Below are positions 1-8,274 of a DNA stretch of 37,080 nucleotides, piece after piece. The notes beneath the pieces were generated by a model. It did not search any database. It was not told the origin of the DNA and was given only the letters and a program-made list of their open reading frames with translations. A program made the translations under genes and the position numbers. This DNA is from Chitinophaga pinensis (GTDB taxonomy: Bacteria; Bacteroidota; Bacteroidia; AKYH767-A; OLB10): NCBI GenBank assembly GCA_943332105.1, contig CALQOD010000019.1, forward strand, positions 1-37,080, given 5' to 3'. Position 1 is the stretch's first letter. Every line of letters begins with the position of its first letter.

Positions 1-1645
1 ACTTACCATCTCGAATTACTAAATCATCCCCCATAATAACTCCCACATAATCTACTTCTAATCCCTGGCAGGTATGAATGCATCCAATCTGATTGACCGA
101 TTCCGGACGGATAATCCATAATGAACCATCTTCAGTTAAATTCCATTGCATTCCAAAATTATATTGAGGCATTACAATGTCCATTGCCTTTTTATCTTTT
201 TTAGAATTCCAAGGCCAACAATATCCTGCAACGATGCGAGCACGATTTCGGATTTTATTGTACTCTTCAATTTTACTTCGAAGAATATTAGGATCATCCA
301 CTAATTCAAAATGATAATTCAAATCATTCGCATCAACATTAGCAGTTGCTCGTATTTCTAATAAATTATCTAACCAAGCAAGGTATCCATCGCTTCCATT
401 ACATCTAAACTGACTTTCAAGCTCCATGTAATGAACTTCTGCATTGGCTTTTCTTGCCCACATTTCTATTTCTCCTCTTGTGCCAATATCTTTCATGGTT
501 ACACGCTGGTCTTCATCAATAAAAAATACACTGCATTTAGCAGCATTGATAATTTCCATAACCTGATTCATGCCGAGATTAGCATACATTCCACTTTTTT
601 CATTCAAGCGATGTGCTTCATCGACTATTAACGCATCAAATTCTCCATTAGCCGCATTAATATAAGTTCCAGAACCTTTAAATAAATTATCTACCCAAGA
701 TTTACTGCGATAGCCTTTTAACTTACTTGCATAAACCGAACGAGGAGCGCTATTCTTACTTACATACTGTACCAGTTTTCTTTCTGCGGTTAGCCTTGCC
801 GTTAGTTGTATAGCAACCACCGATTTTCCTGTACCTGGTCCACCACGGACAATCACTACTTTTTTATTTGATTTACTTGATTGTGTTATTAGCTGCTTCG
901 CTTTCTCATATACAATTTTCTGATCATCCACCATCACAAATTCTTCGTGACCATCAATCATTTTTGCAATACTATCTGCAATCGTTTTTGAGGGACGAAT
1001 TTGTCCGTTTTCGATACGATACATGATGTTTGTTGGATCACCATATTTTACAAATCGCTTTATAAATTCTGATAGACGAACTACATCTTGCTTAATAAAT
1101 AAAGGAGCTTTGTCTGTGTATTCTTTATAAAATGTAGAAGCTAAGTCACCAGCAGTTTCGCAATTGTGCAAGAACGCACAGGGCTGTAGAATAATTTCTT
1201 TTTGATAAACTTCTTCGTTAAATCCTTCTAATAAAGAAGCGTAACTCCATGCCTGATAACTAGGGTGACTTACTTCACGAACAGCACCGCCAACAAATGC
1301 TTTTACGACACCATCAAGTCCTGTAGCCATAGCCGATTCCCATTGCTTTAATTCAATAATTACTGCGCAATCTTGTTTATTATCATTTTGTCCGGTGATG
1401 ATAAAATCGATACGTTTACTCGTATTTGGAACCTGACATTCGATACTTATTTGTGCGTTAGATGGTATAGCAGAATCATCTAGTACATTTCGCATATATT
1501 GTAATGAGTTACGCCATGAAGCAACTTCTCGTTCACTCGTTTTGTGTTTAAATTGCTGCTGGAAATTTTGATGTATGATGTAATCGATTCTACTTTCACG
1601 GACATGCGACATGAAAGTCTCTTTCGTTTCCTGATAGACAATCAT
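1..1645 (-). CDS. DUF2075 helicase with N-terminal PD-(D/E)XK-like region (C-terminus off the left edge)
   Basis: The reading frame starts with ATG at 1645 and stays open to base 1, so 548 codons are visible and the C-terminus is missing. The first ~130 residues carry a nuclease-like signature: RIDFII near residue 80 followed by AVIIELKQWE near residues 95-104, which fits the D...ExK core of PD-(D/E)XK folds. A P-loop follows at about residues 267-275 (GGPGTGKS), then a Walker B/DEAH-like motif (ALIVDEAHR) near residue 340 and a QFRCNGSDGYLAWL stretch typical of the DUF2075 (COG3410) P-loop NTPase/helicase family, related to the Schlafen-type helicase module. Its ATG overlaps the stop of the MazG-like gene (ATGA), so the two are probably co-translated. 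The family has no settled function; a nucleic-acid-directed defence or repair role is inference. The domain call is firm. Confidence 0.85.
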   Translation of the reverse strand, partial: MIVYQETKETFMSHVRESRIDYIIHQNFQQQFKHKTSEREVASWRNSLQYMRNVLDDSAIPSNAQISIECQVPNTSKRIDFIITGQNDNKQDCAVIIELKQWESAMATGLDGVVKAFVGGAVREVSHPSYQAWSYASLLEGFNEEVYQKEIILQPCAFLHNCETAGDLASTFYKEYTDKAPLFIKQDVVRLSEFIKRFVKYGDPTNIMYRIENGQIRPSKTIADSIAKMIDGHEEFVMVDDQKIVYEKAKQLITQSSKSNKKVVIVRGGPGTGKSVVAIQLTARLTAERKLVQYVSKNSAPRSVYASKLKGYRSKSWVDNLFKGSGTYINAANGEFDALIVDEAHRLNEKSGMYANLGMNQVMEIINAAKCSVFFIDEDQRVTMKDIGTRGEIEMWARKANAEVHYMELESQFRCNGSDGYLAWLDNLLEIRATANVDANDLNYHFELVDDPNILRSKIEEYNKIRNRARIVAGYCWPWNSKKDKKAMDIVMPQYNFGMQWNLTEDGSLWIIRPESVNQIGCIHTCQGLEVDYVGVIMGDDLVIRDGK

Positions 1646-1971
1646 AACTCATTATACTTTGTAGCAGTTCCCTTTGCTTTTTCTACAGGATACTTTTCGG
1701 CATTCTTCGCTACTTTATCTTTGATAATTTGCGATAAATCTAATTTATAATGATGCGCTATTAAAAGTGAGTAGGCTAATACATCTGCTAACTCTTCTTT
1801 CACTTTCTCCACATTTGCATCCTCTGCTTTTTTCCATAGAAAAGTTTCTAAGAGTTCATTGGCTTCAATAGATAAAGCAACTGCTAAATCCTTCGGATTA
1901 TGAAATTGCTCCCAATCGCGCTCATCACGAAACTGTACTAATAAATCCTCCAGTTTTTTAAGTTCCGACAT
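1642..1971 (-). CDS. MazG-like nucleotide pyrophosphohydrolase
   Basis: This 109-residue all-alpha protein belongs to the MazG/RS21-C6-like NTP pyrophosphohydrolases, which hydrolyse (d)NTPs to (d)NMP and pyrophosphate. The metal-binding pattern is visible as E36-x-x-E39 (IEANELLE) and, after a helix, E60-x-x-D63 (EELADVL), the EExxE...ExxD arrangement of the family. The single-domain length fits the short RS21-C6/iMazG branch rather than the two-domain housekeeping MazG. The gene is first in a two-gene transcript and its TGA overlaps the ATG of the DUF2075 gene by four bases. It could be a house-cleaning enzyme, but tight coupling to a nuclease-helicase-like protein suggests nucleotide depletion or signalling in a shared system. 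That role is inference; the enzyme class is secure. Confidence 0.88.
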   Translation of the reverse strand: MSELKKLEDLLVQFRDERDWEQFHNPKDLAVALSIEANELLETFLWKKAEDANVEKVKEELADVLAYSLLIAHHYKLDLSQIIKDKVAKNAEKYPVEKAKGTATKYNEL

Positions 1972-2095
1972 TATATCCCTTTAAAATTATTTAAGAGATG
2001 TAAAATAAGTAAAAAATAGAATAAGTTGTTTGCCCATGCATGGATTTTTCAGACAATTGGGGTCAAGATTATTAAACAAAATACTATATTCGAAA

Positions 2096-2578
2096 ATGAA
2101 TAAATTTTTTTATATACTTTTTTGTTCCCTTCTGTTATCATTTCACAGCTGCGATTTTTCATGTGAAAATTGTGGTGGTGACGGTTATTTAGAATGTGAA
2201 AATTGTGAAAGTGATGGAAAAATAGAATGTAAAGAGTGTGAAGGGGAAGGAAAAAAGGAATGTGACGATTGTTATGGAGAAGGGAAAAAAGAATGTGATG
2301 ACTGTTATGGTGATGGTGAATTATCTTGCTCAAATTGTAATGGAACAGGAAGAATTGATGACTATTCTGATAGAGATGAATTATGCTACGAATGTAATGG
2401 AAGTGGTAGTATATCTTGTAGAGATTGTTATAGCTCGGGTGAAGTTAAATGTGATCTTTGCTATGGTATAGGAATGATAAAGTGCGATGAATGTTATGGA
2501 AGTGGGGAAATAGAATGTGAAGATTGTGAAGGGGAAGGAAAAATTGAATGCAAAGAATGTGATGGGGCTAGTGAATAA
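2096..2578 (+). CDS. Exported cysteine-rich protein of twelve CxxC (DnaJ zinc-finger-like) repeats
   Basis: The start is taken at the ATG at 2096; the frame is open further upstream (TTG 2030, ATG 2036), but only the 2096 start puts a hydrophobic signal first (MNKFFYILFCSLLLSFHSC). Cys19 may be a lipidation site, although Phe at -3 is a weak lipobox. The rest is twelve CxxC pairs with a period of about eleven residues, most followed by acidic or glycine-rich linkers of the form CxxCxGxG, as in the DnaJ central zinc-binding domain. One short linker (RIDDYSDRDE) interrupts the array after the sixth pair. There is no J domain and no DnaJ C-terminal domain. Function is unknown; metal binding or thiol chemistry in the envelope is the reasonable guess. 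It is divergent from the MazG/DUF2075 pair. Confidence 0.75.
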   Translation: MNKFFYILFCSLLLSFHSCDFSCENCGGDGYLECENCESDGKIECKECEGEGKKECDDCYGEGKKECDDCYGDGELSCSNCNGTGRIDDYSDRDELCYECNGSGSISCRDCYSSGEVKCDLCYGIGMIKCDECYGSGEIECEDCEGEGKIECKECDGASE

Positions 2579-2667
2579 TTACATGCTTTATCAATCATTG
2601 GTTATTTAGCCCATCATTATAATTAAGAAGGAATATTTTACTATTAATTTAAATCAACTTCTGTCAA

Positions 2668-2767
2668 AATAAGCCGATTTTTACCCGATTTTCTGCTTAT
2701 TGAATACACTTTTGTATAAATAAGCTTGTTCTGATGTGCTTATTTTGACATTTTGTTACCAATAAGC
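2668..2767. promoter_or_regulatory. Array of five AATAAGC sites in alternating orientation
   Basis: AATAAGC occurs at 2668-2674, 2719-2725 and 2761-2767 and its reverse complement at 2695-2701 and 2738-2744, strictly alternating in direction at 19-27 bp intervals. The first and fourth copies extend to a perfect 13-bp inverted repeat (TGTCAAAATAAGC, 2662-2674 against 2738-2750). This looks like a multi-site operator or a set of nested hairpins; no regulator is known. Confidence 0.5.
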
Positions 2768-2818
2768 AAAATTATCAGTGGTTTTAATTTAAAACCAAAT
2801 GACAACTCAAACAACAAA

Positions 2819-2846
2819 TTGCTTAATAAAGATAATATTATATTTG
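2819..2846 (+). promoter_or_regulatory. Probable Bacteroidota-type promoter for fic
   Basis: TTG at 2819-2821 is followed after 17 bp by TATATTTG at 2839-2846, matching the Bacteroidota -33/-7 pattern (TTG, then TAnnTTTG). A second TATATTTG lies at 2879-2886, 21 bp before the ATG, but has no TTG at a suitable distance. Confidence 0.55.
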
Positions 2847-2890
2847 CACATAAGCCATAAAGTGCAAATATAAAAAACTATATTTGCACT
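2838..2890. promoter_or_regulatory. Three 12-bp inverted elements overlapping the fic promoter
   Basis: TTATATTTGCAC (2838-2849) pairs perfectly with GTGCAAATATAA (2862-2873) across 12 bp. AGTGCAAATATA (2861-2872) also pairs perfectly with TATATTTGCACT (2879-2890) across 6 bp. The middle arm can therefore pair with either neighbour. The elements cover both -7 sequences, so an operator or a switching leader hairpin is plausible. Confidence 0.55.
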
Positions 2891-2907
2891 TCGCAACTTT
2901 ATAGAAT

Positions 2908-4038
2908 ATGGATTTGAACCGTTTTAATGCAGGAAAGAAAGCTCAGCGATATCAATACAAAAGCTTTGAGCCGTGCGAAATAAATATTGCATGGAAAATA
3001 GATAATGTAGAGTTAGTTATGTTATTAAGTCAAGCTAGCATTAAACTAGGCGAATTAAATGCATTTTCTCAATTAATTCCTGACATTGATTTTTTTATAA
3101 AAATGCATATTTTTAAAGAAGGGACAAAAAGCAGTAAAATTGAAGGAACCCGTACCAATTTTGACGAAGCTCTTCAAAAAGTGGATTATATCCAACCAGA
3201 AAAAAAAGATGATTGGCAAGAAGTTCAAAACTATGTTTTAGCTATGAACAAAGCCATAAAGAGTTTAGATAAGCTTCCTTTAAGTAATCGTTTATTAAAG
3301 CAAACTCATAAATCGTTAATGCAAGGGGTGAGAGGTAAATTTAAACTACCTGGTGAATTTAGACAAAGTCAAAATTGGATAGGAGGTAGTAGTTTAGTAG
3401 ACGCTACATTCATCCCACCCCATCAAGATAACGTTGAGTGTTTGATGGCAGACCTTGAAAAGTTCTTGCATAATCAAAACTTGCTTGTACCACATTTAAT
3501 CAAAATTGGTATTGCCCACTACCAGTTTGAAACGATACATCCATTTTTAGATGGTAATGGGAGAATTGGTCGATTACTTATAACCTTGTACTTAGTTAGT
3601 AATGGTCTATTGTCAAAGCCAACACTTTATTTGTCTGATTATTTCGAAAAAAACAAACTGCTTTACTATGACAACCTTACTAGAGTAAGAACCCATAATG
3701 ATATGATACAATGGCTCAAATTCTTTTTGGAAGGCGTTAGAACCACATCAGAAAGTTCAATACAAACATTTAAAGAAATTATTAAGCTAAGAAGTCAAGT
3801 AGAATACAAAATAATTTCATTAGGTAAAAAACAAGCCTTAGCAAAATCGTTTCTGCAAGTCTTATATAGCAAACCAATCATCGATGCAGCAGAAACAGCA
3901 GAAGCTTTGGAAATTAATATTACTACCGCTTTGCGCTTGATTGATGATTTTATTAAATTGAAAATTTTAAAGGAAGTAACAGGATATAAACGTAATCGTA
4001 TTTTTATTTTTGATGATTATATGAAGCTTTTCCGTTAA
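2908..4038 (+). CDS. Fic-family protein (AMP-transferase) with C-terminal winged-helix-like region
   Basis: This 376-residue protein has the Fic_N-type N-terminus and a Fic core. The catalytic motif HPFLDGNGRIGR is complete at residues 211-222. A class II inhibitory motif, S75-x-x-x-E79-G80 (SSKIEG), lies N-terminal to it; in this family the glutamate blocks the ATP gamma-phosphate position and keeps the enzyme off until released. The last ~90 residues look like a helix-turn-helix (pattern AETAEALEINITTALRLIDD), as in many stand-alone Fic proteins, and could bind DNA. Known family members AMPylate hydroxyl side chains of target proteins such as topoisomerases; the target here is unknown. No separate antitoxin gene is next to it, which fits intramolecular inhibition. 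The ordered inverted sites upstream suggest autoregulation, which is inference. Confidence 0.9.
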   Translation: MDLNRFNAGKKAQRYQYKSFEPCEINIAWKIDNVELVMLLSQASIKLGELNAFSQLIPDIDFFIKMHIFKEGTKSSKIEGTRTNFDEALQKVDYIQPEKKDDWQEVQNYVLAMNKAIKSLDKLPLSNRLLKQTHKSLMQGVRGKFKLPGEFRQSQNWIGGSSLVDATFIPPHQDNVECLMADLEKFLHNQNLLVPHLIKIGIAHYQFETIHPFLDGNGRIGRLLITLYLVSNGLLSKPTLYLSDYFEKNKLLYYDNLTRVRTHNDMIQWLKFFLEGVRTTSESSIQTFKEIIKLRSQVEYKIISLGKKQALAKSFLQVLYSKPIIDAAETAEALEINITTALRLIDDFIKLKILKEVTGYKRNRIFIFDDYMKLFR

Positions 4039-4221
4039 AAATATTTTATAATATTATCCTTAATCTTAAAATTTATTGCATCGTCGATAGTTATTGTGAA
4101 TAAACTATTTCTTGTTTCTAATCAGTGATAAGAAATTAAATCAGTGGCGTTTGATTTTAAGATACCCTAATTACAAAATCTACAAAATCACACAAATCAA
4201 AAAAATCACAGTCCTGACAAT

Positions 4222-6147
4222 TTACACCCCTACCTTACTCTTCTCCATCAACCCTCTTACCGTTTGCTTGATGGCGTTGGTATCGAAGTGGCATTCGTCG
4301 TACAATTCTTTTTGTTCGCCGTGCTCTATAAAGCGATCTGGGATACCTAAGCGCACTAACTGTGACGAATAGCCGTGGTCGAGCATAAACTCCGCTACCG
4401 CGCTTCCAAAGCCTCCCTGTAAGCAACCATCTTCTACGGTAATCACTTTCTTGTATTCGTTAAAGACTTCGTGTAACAAAGCTTCATCTAACGGCTTCAC
4501 AAAGCGTAAATCGTAATGCGCAGGATATAATCCCTCTTGCGCTAACTGATCACACGCATCTACTGCAAAATTACCTGGATGACCAATAGTCAATATCGCA
4601 ACGCCCTCGCCACCTCTTAACTTTCGGCCCTTTCCAACAGGAATAGCCTCAAATGGCTTGCGCCAATCAACCATAACACCGTTACCTCTCGGATAACGTA
4701 TGCTAAACGGACCCATGTTCGGATGCTGAGCCGTGTACATCAAGTTACGTAACTCCTGCTCATTCATAGGAGCCGATACAATCATATTTGGTATGCAACG
4801 GAAAAAAGCATAATCGAAATTTCCATGGTGAGTAGGTCCATCAGCACCTGCTAATCCTCCACGATCTAAACAGAAAACAACATTTAGTTTTTGTAAGGCT
4901 ACATCGTGCACCACCTGATCGTAAGCGCGCTGCATAAACGATGAATAGATATTGCAATACGGAATCATGCCTTGCGTAGCCATACCAGCAGAGAACGTTA
5001 CTGCATGCTGCTCTGCAATACCTACATCAAATGCACGATCTGGAATCGCTTTCATCATGATGTTTAACGAACATCCCGAAGGCATTGCCGGTGTAACACC
5101 AACAATTTTATTATTCATCTCGGCTAACTCCACAATGGTATGTCCGAATACATCTTGGTATCGTGGTGGCTTCGGACCGTTATCAACCGGTTTAAAAATC
5201 TCTCCTGTAATTTTATCAAACAACCCTGGTGCATGCCATTTGGTCTGATCTTTCTCTGCTAATTCATAGCCCTTACCCTTCACCGTTACACAGTGTAAAA
5301 TTTTCGGACCAGGAATTTTCTTTAAATCATTTAACACTTTTGCAAGATGGTCCACATCATGTCCATCAATAGGACCAAAATAGCGGAACTTCAACGATTC
5401 AAACAGATTGCTCTGCTTTAACAAAGCGCTCTTAATGGCATTCTCTACCTTTTGCGCTACTGCCTGAGCGTTAGGACCAAACTTACTGATGGCGCCTAAC
5501 ATCTTCCATACTTCGTCTTTTACTTTATTGTAAGTTTCAGACGTAGTGATATCGGTTAAATATTCTTTTAAAGCACCTACGTTAGGGTCGATGCTCATGC
5601 AATTATCATTCAGTACTACCAACACATTCGAATCTTCAATACCTGCATGGTTCAATGCTTCGAAAGCCATTCCTGCTGTCATAGCTCCATCACCTATAAC
5701 GGCTACGTGTTGACGTTTTTTGTCGCCTTTCAATCGCGAAGCAACCGACATACCTAATGCAGCAGAAATTGATGTTGATGAGTGACCTACACCAAACGTA
5801 TCGTATTCACTTTCTGAACGCTTAGGAAAACCACTGATACCTTCATAAATTCGGTTGGTATGAAATACATTTCTGCGGCCCGTTAAAATTTTATGTCCGT
5901 AAGCCTGGTGTCCCACATCCCAGATTAACTGATCATCGGGCGTGTTCATCACATAATGCAAAGCAACTGTTAACTCCACTACTCCTAAGCTCGCTCCAAA
6001 GTGACCACCATTCACAGATACTACATCGATGATGTATTCGCGAAGCTCTTTACAAACCTGCTCTAACTGCGATTTTTTTAACTTACGTAAATCGTGAGGG
6101 GTCTGAATAGTAGACAAAAGGGGTCCGGCTTGAATTTCTTTAGGCAT
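4222..6147 (-). CDS. dxs: 1-deoxy-D-xylulose-5-phosphate synthase
   Basis: This thiamine-diphosphate enzyme condenses pyruvate with glyceraldehyde 3-phosphate to give DXP, the first step of the MEP isoprenoid pathway. The 641-residue protein has the family layout: N-terminal TPP-binding part with GGHFGASLGVVELTVAL, DVGHQAYGHKILTGR and the GDGAMTAGMA...NDN cofactor motif, then the transketolase-like pyrimidine-binding part (GIAEQHAVTFSAGMA) and a C-terminal transketolase domain ending near KSKVGV. The start is set at ATG 6147 (MPKEIQ); the frame extends seven codons to a TTG at 6168, a less likely start. It is divergent from asnS. No clear terminator was seen in the 183 bp between it and fic. 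Confidence 0.97.
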   Translation of the reverse strand: MPKEIQAGPLLSTIQTPHDLRKLKKSQLEQVCKELREYIIDVVSVNGGHFGASLGVVELTVALHYVMNTPDDQLIWDVGHQAYGHKILTGRRNVFHTNRIYEGISGFPKRSESEYDTFGVGHSSTSISAALGMSVASRLKGDKKRQHVAVIGDGAMTAGMAFEALNHAGIEDSNVLVVLNDNCMSIDPNVGALKEYLTDITTSETYNKVKDEVWKMLGAISKFGPNAQAVAQKVENAIKSALLKQSNLFESLKFRYFGPIDGHDVDHLAKVLNDLKKIPGPKILHCVTVKGKGYELAEKDQTKWHAPGLFDKITGEIFKPVDNGPKPPRYQDVFGHTIVELAEMNNKIVGVTPAMPSGCSLNIMMKAIPDRAFDVGIAEQHAVTFSAGMATQGMIPYCNIYSSFMQRAYDQVVHDVALQKLNVVFCLDRGGLAGADGPTHHGNFDYAFFRCIPNMIVSAPMNEQELRNLMYTAQHPNMGPFSIRYPRGNGVMVDWRKPFEAIPVGKGRKLRGGEGVAILTIGHPGNFAVDACDQLAQEGLYPAHYDLRFVKPLDEALLHEVFNEYKKVITVEDGCLQGGFGSAVAEFMLDHGYSSQLVRLGIPDRFIEHGEQKELYDECHFDTNAIKQTVRGLMEKSKVGV

Positions 6148-6335
6148 AGCAGATAGGTGAGGGTACAAAACAGATGAATGAACGGACAGGTCCTGCGTTT
6201 TGTATTCGTCGACGTAAAATTAACAAATTTTTAGTCAGATTGTTTTTTGAAGCCCCCTAAAAGCCCTGAAAGGTTGAATTTGTGAGGGAAAAGCAGTTTC
6301 TTTGCACCACGGTTTAATTGACTGTTATTTGCATT

Positions 6336-7721
6336 ATGGAACATACACTGGTAAAGGAATTATTAAATGCAGCATCGATAGGCAAGCACGCTATAGCTAA
6401 AGGCTGGGTACGCACTAAGAGAGGAAATAAGAATGTAGCTTTCGTGGCGCTGAATGATGGCAGCACGATTCATAATTTACAGTTGGTTATCGACCCAAAT
6501 CAGATGGGCGAAGAGTTATTGAAGCGTATCAGCACAGGAGCTTGTATTCGTGCCGCTGGAAATATTGTGGCTTCGCAAGGTTCCGGACAAGCAACTGAGA
6601 TGCAGGTGACGGAATTATCGATTTACGGAGAGGCAGATGCGGAGACGTATCCTTTACAGAAGAAAGGTCATACCTTAGAGTTCCTTCGCGAGATTGCGCA
6701 TTTACGTCCGAGGACAAATACGTTCGGAGCGGTATTGCGTATCCGTCATAATATGGCTTACGCGATAAACAAATATTTTAACGATCGCGGATTTTTCTAT
6801 TTGCATACTCCTATCATCACAGGTTCGGATGCTGAAGGTGCAGGTGAGATGTTTCGTGTGTCGGTCCTAAATGCAGAGAATCCTCCTCGTAACGAAGAAG
6901 GAAAGATTGATTATACACAGGATTTCTTCGGAAAGGAAACGAACCTAACGGTATCTGGTCAGCTAGAAGGTGAGTTAGGTGCGATGGCACTTGGAAAAAT
7001 TTACACATTTGGTCCTACCTTCCGTGCAGAGAATTCGAACACGCCTCGTCACTTAGCAGAGTTCTGGATGATAGAACCAGAGATGGCTTTTTATGATATT
7101 CATGATAACATGGATTTAGCAGAAGACATGTTGAAGTATTTAATTCAATATGCACTTGATAACTGCAAGGATGATGTGGAGTTTTTGAATAATATGTACG
7201 ATAAAGAATTATTGGCTCGCTTACAATCGGTGGTAGAAAAACCATTCAAGCGTATGAGTTATACAGAAGCGATTGATGTATTGATTCCACATAACAACCA
7301 GTTTGAATTTAAAACAGAATGGGGAACCGATTTACAAAAAGAGCATGAGAACTTTTTAGTATCGCACTTTGGTGGGCCCGTAATTTTAACGGATTATCCT
7401 AAGCATATCAAAGCGTTTTACATGAAGCAAAACGACGATGGTAAAACGGTAAGAGCGATGGATGTTTTATTCCCATGGATTGGAGAAATCATTGGTGGTT
7501 CGCAGCGCGAAGAAGATTATACGAAGTTAACAACACGCATGGCGGAGATGAATATTCCTGAGCACGAATTATGGTGGTATTTAGATACACGTAAGTTCGG
7601 TGCTTGTCCACATGCCGGCTTCGGATTAGGTTTCGAGCGATTAGTTTTATTCGTAACAGGCATGAGCAATATCCGAGATGTGATTCCTTTCCCGAGGACA
7701 CCGAAGAATGCGGAATTTTAA
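6336..7721 (+). CDS. asnS: Asparaginyl-tRNA synthetase
   Basis: This class II synthetase charges tRNA-Asn with asparagine. The 461-residue protein has an N-terminal OB-fold anticodon-binding domain ([19 protein letters not shown]) and a catalytic domain with motif 2 around [26 protein letters not shown] (split here as [13 protein letters not shown] then [10 protein letters not shown]) and motif 3 ([12 protein letters not shown]). The sequence [16 protein letters not shown] and the length distinguish it from AspRS. The start is the ATG at 6336; an upstream in-frame TTG at 6318 adds six unlikely residues. A hairpin follows the stop. Confidence 0.96.
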   Translation: MEHTLVKELLNAASIGKHAIAKGWVRTKRGNKNVAFVALNDGSTIHNLQLVIDPNQMGEELLKRISTGACIRAAGNIVASQGSGQATEMQVTELSIYGEADAETYPLQKKGHTLEFLREIAHLRPRTNTFGAVLRIRHNMAYAINKYFNDRGFFYLHTPIITGSDAEGAGEMFRVSVLNAENPPRNEEGKIDYTQDFFGKETNLTVSGQLEGELGAMALGKIYTFGPTFRAENSNTPRHLAEFWMIEPEMAFYDIHDNMDLAEDMLKYLIQYALDNCKDDVEFLNNMYDKELLARLQSVVEKPFKRMSYTEAIDVLIPHNNQFEFKTEWGTDLQKEHENFLVSHFGGPVILTDYPKHIKAFYMKQNDDGKTVRAMDVLFPWIGEIIGGSQREEDYTKLTTRMAEMNIPEHELWWYLDTRKFGACPHAGFGLGFERLVLFVTGMSNIRDVIPFPRTPKNAEF

Positions 7722-7726
7722 TTTGC

Positions 7727-7763
7727 AATGAAGCAGAGTCCCGAAAACGGGACACGCTTCATT
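7727..7763 (+). terminator. Nested hairpin after asnS
   Basis: AATGAAGC (7727-7734) pairs with GCTTCATT (7756-7763) and encloses GTCCCG-AAAA-CGGGAC (7738-7753). Both stems are perfect. There is no T-tract, so termination or mRNA-end protection is likely but not proven. Confidence 0.5.
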
Positions 7764-7799
7764 ACAAGATAATTTGAAAATGATTTAATTATTGGTGGC

Positions 7800-7878
7800 C
7801 GGTCGCTGAGGCTCTCGAAGCGTGCGGCCAGATATGTTAAGCGAACTGCAATCGGCGCTTAGAGAGCCTCAGCGACCG
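7800..7878. repeat. REPIN-like palindromic element, copy 1
   Basis: A 17-bp perfect inverted repeat (arms 7800-7816 and 7862-7878; core GGTCGCTGAGGCTCTC) bounds a 77-bp unit (7801-7877). The same terminal sequence and the same 77-bp length recur at 17484-17560. GC content is well above the flanks. It resembles REP/REPIN elements spread in trans by RAYT transposases; no such transposase is in this window. Confidence 0.75.
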
Positions 7879-7938
7879 AAACATTTGTTTTTAATTACCA
7901 TTTTGCATTAACCCCCATAAATATATTATCTTAGCAAT

Positions 7939-8274
7939 ATGAATTTAAGAGAATCGATAAATGATAATCCTCAAGCTTTTGTTGCTTTGTGCAAAGACTA
8001 TGAGGTAAAATCATTGTATGCTTTTGGTTCTTCTATTACTAATGAATTCAAAGAAAACGAAAGTGATATTGATTTATTAATTGAGCTTGATACTGCTGAT
8101 CCCTTACAAAGAGGAGAAAACCTTTTAAATATCTGGGAGAAATTTGAATTGTTTTTTCATAGAAAAGTCGATTTGTTGACTTCCTCCTCTATTAAAAATC
8201 CGATACTCAAGAAAAGTATTGATTCAACTAAGGTTTTGATTTATGACGGAAAAGAGCTTAAAGTATCTTTCTGA
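7939..8274 (+). CDS. mntA: MntA-type minimal nucleotidyltransferase antitoxin
   Basis: The 111-residue protein has the minimal nucleotidyltransferase signature: G30-S31 then D43-x-D45 (FGSS...ESDIDLLIEL), and a later acidic position in KVDLL. In characterised MntA-HepT systems this enzyme AMPylates a tyrosine in the HEPN toxin's Rx4HxY motif and so neutralises it. The downstream frame overlaps its end by 32 bp and encodes exactly such a HEPN protein, though frameshifted. A palindromic repeat lies just upstream. The family call is firm; activity in this organism is inferred. Confidence 0.88.
   Translation: MNLRESINDNPQAFVALCKDYEVKSLYAFGSSITNEFKENESDIDLLIELDTADPLQRGENLLNIWEKFELFFHRKVDLLTSSSIKNPILKKSIDSTKVLIYDGKELKVSF

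Larger units (their letters stand above)
2579..2907. other. 329-bp intergenic region upstream of fic
   Basis: No credible coding frame was found. Its left half holds five alternating AATAAGC/GCTTATT heptamers and its right half holds a promoter-like pair and three 12-base inverted elements, annotated separately. Confidence 0.7.

Noticed and set aside
2034-2043. Palindrome CCATGCATGG as an operator
   Set aside because: A single 10-bp palindrome without a second copy or promoter context is not enough support.
2049-2333. Minus-strand gene opposite the CxxC protein
   Set aside because: Its His/Asn/Phe-rich composition is the mirror of the repeated CxxC codons and it has no family signature.
4112-4372. 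Plus-strand gene of 86 codons between fic and dxs
   Set aside because: It overlaps the conserved C-terminus of dxs and has no recognisable content.
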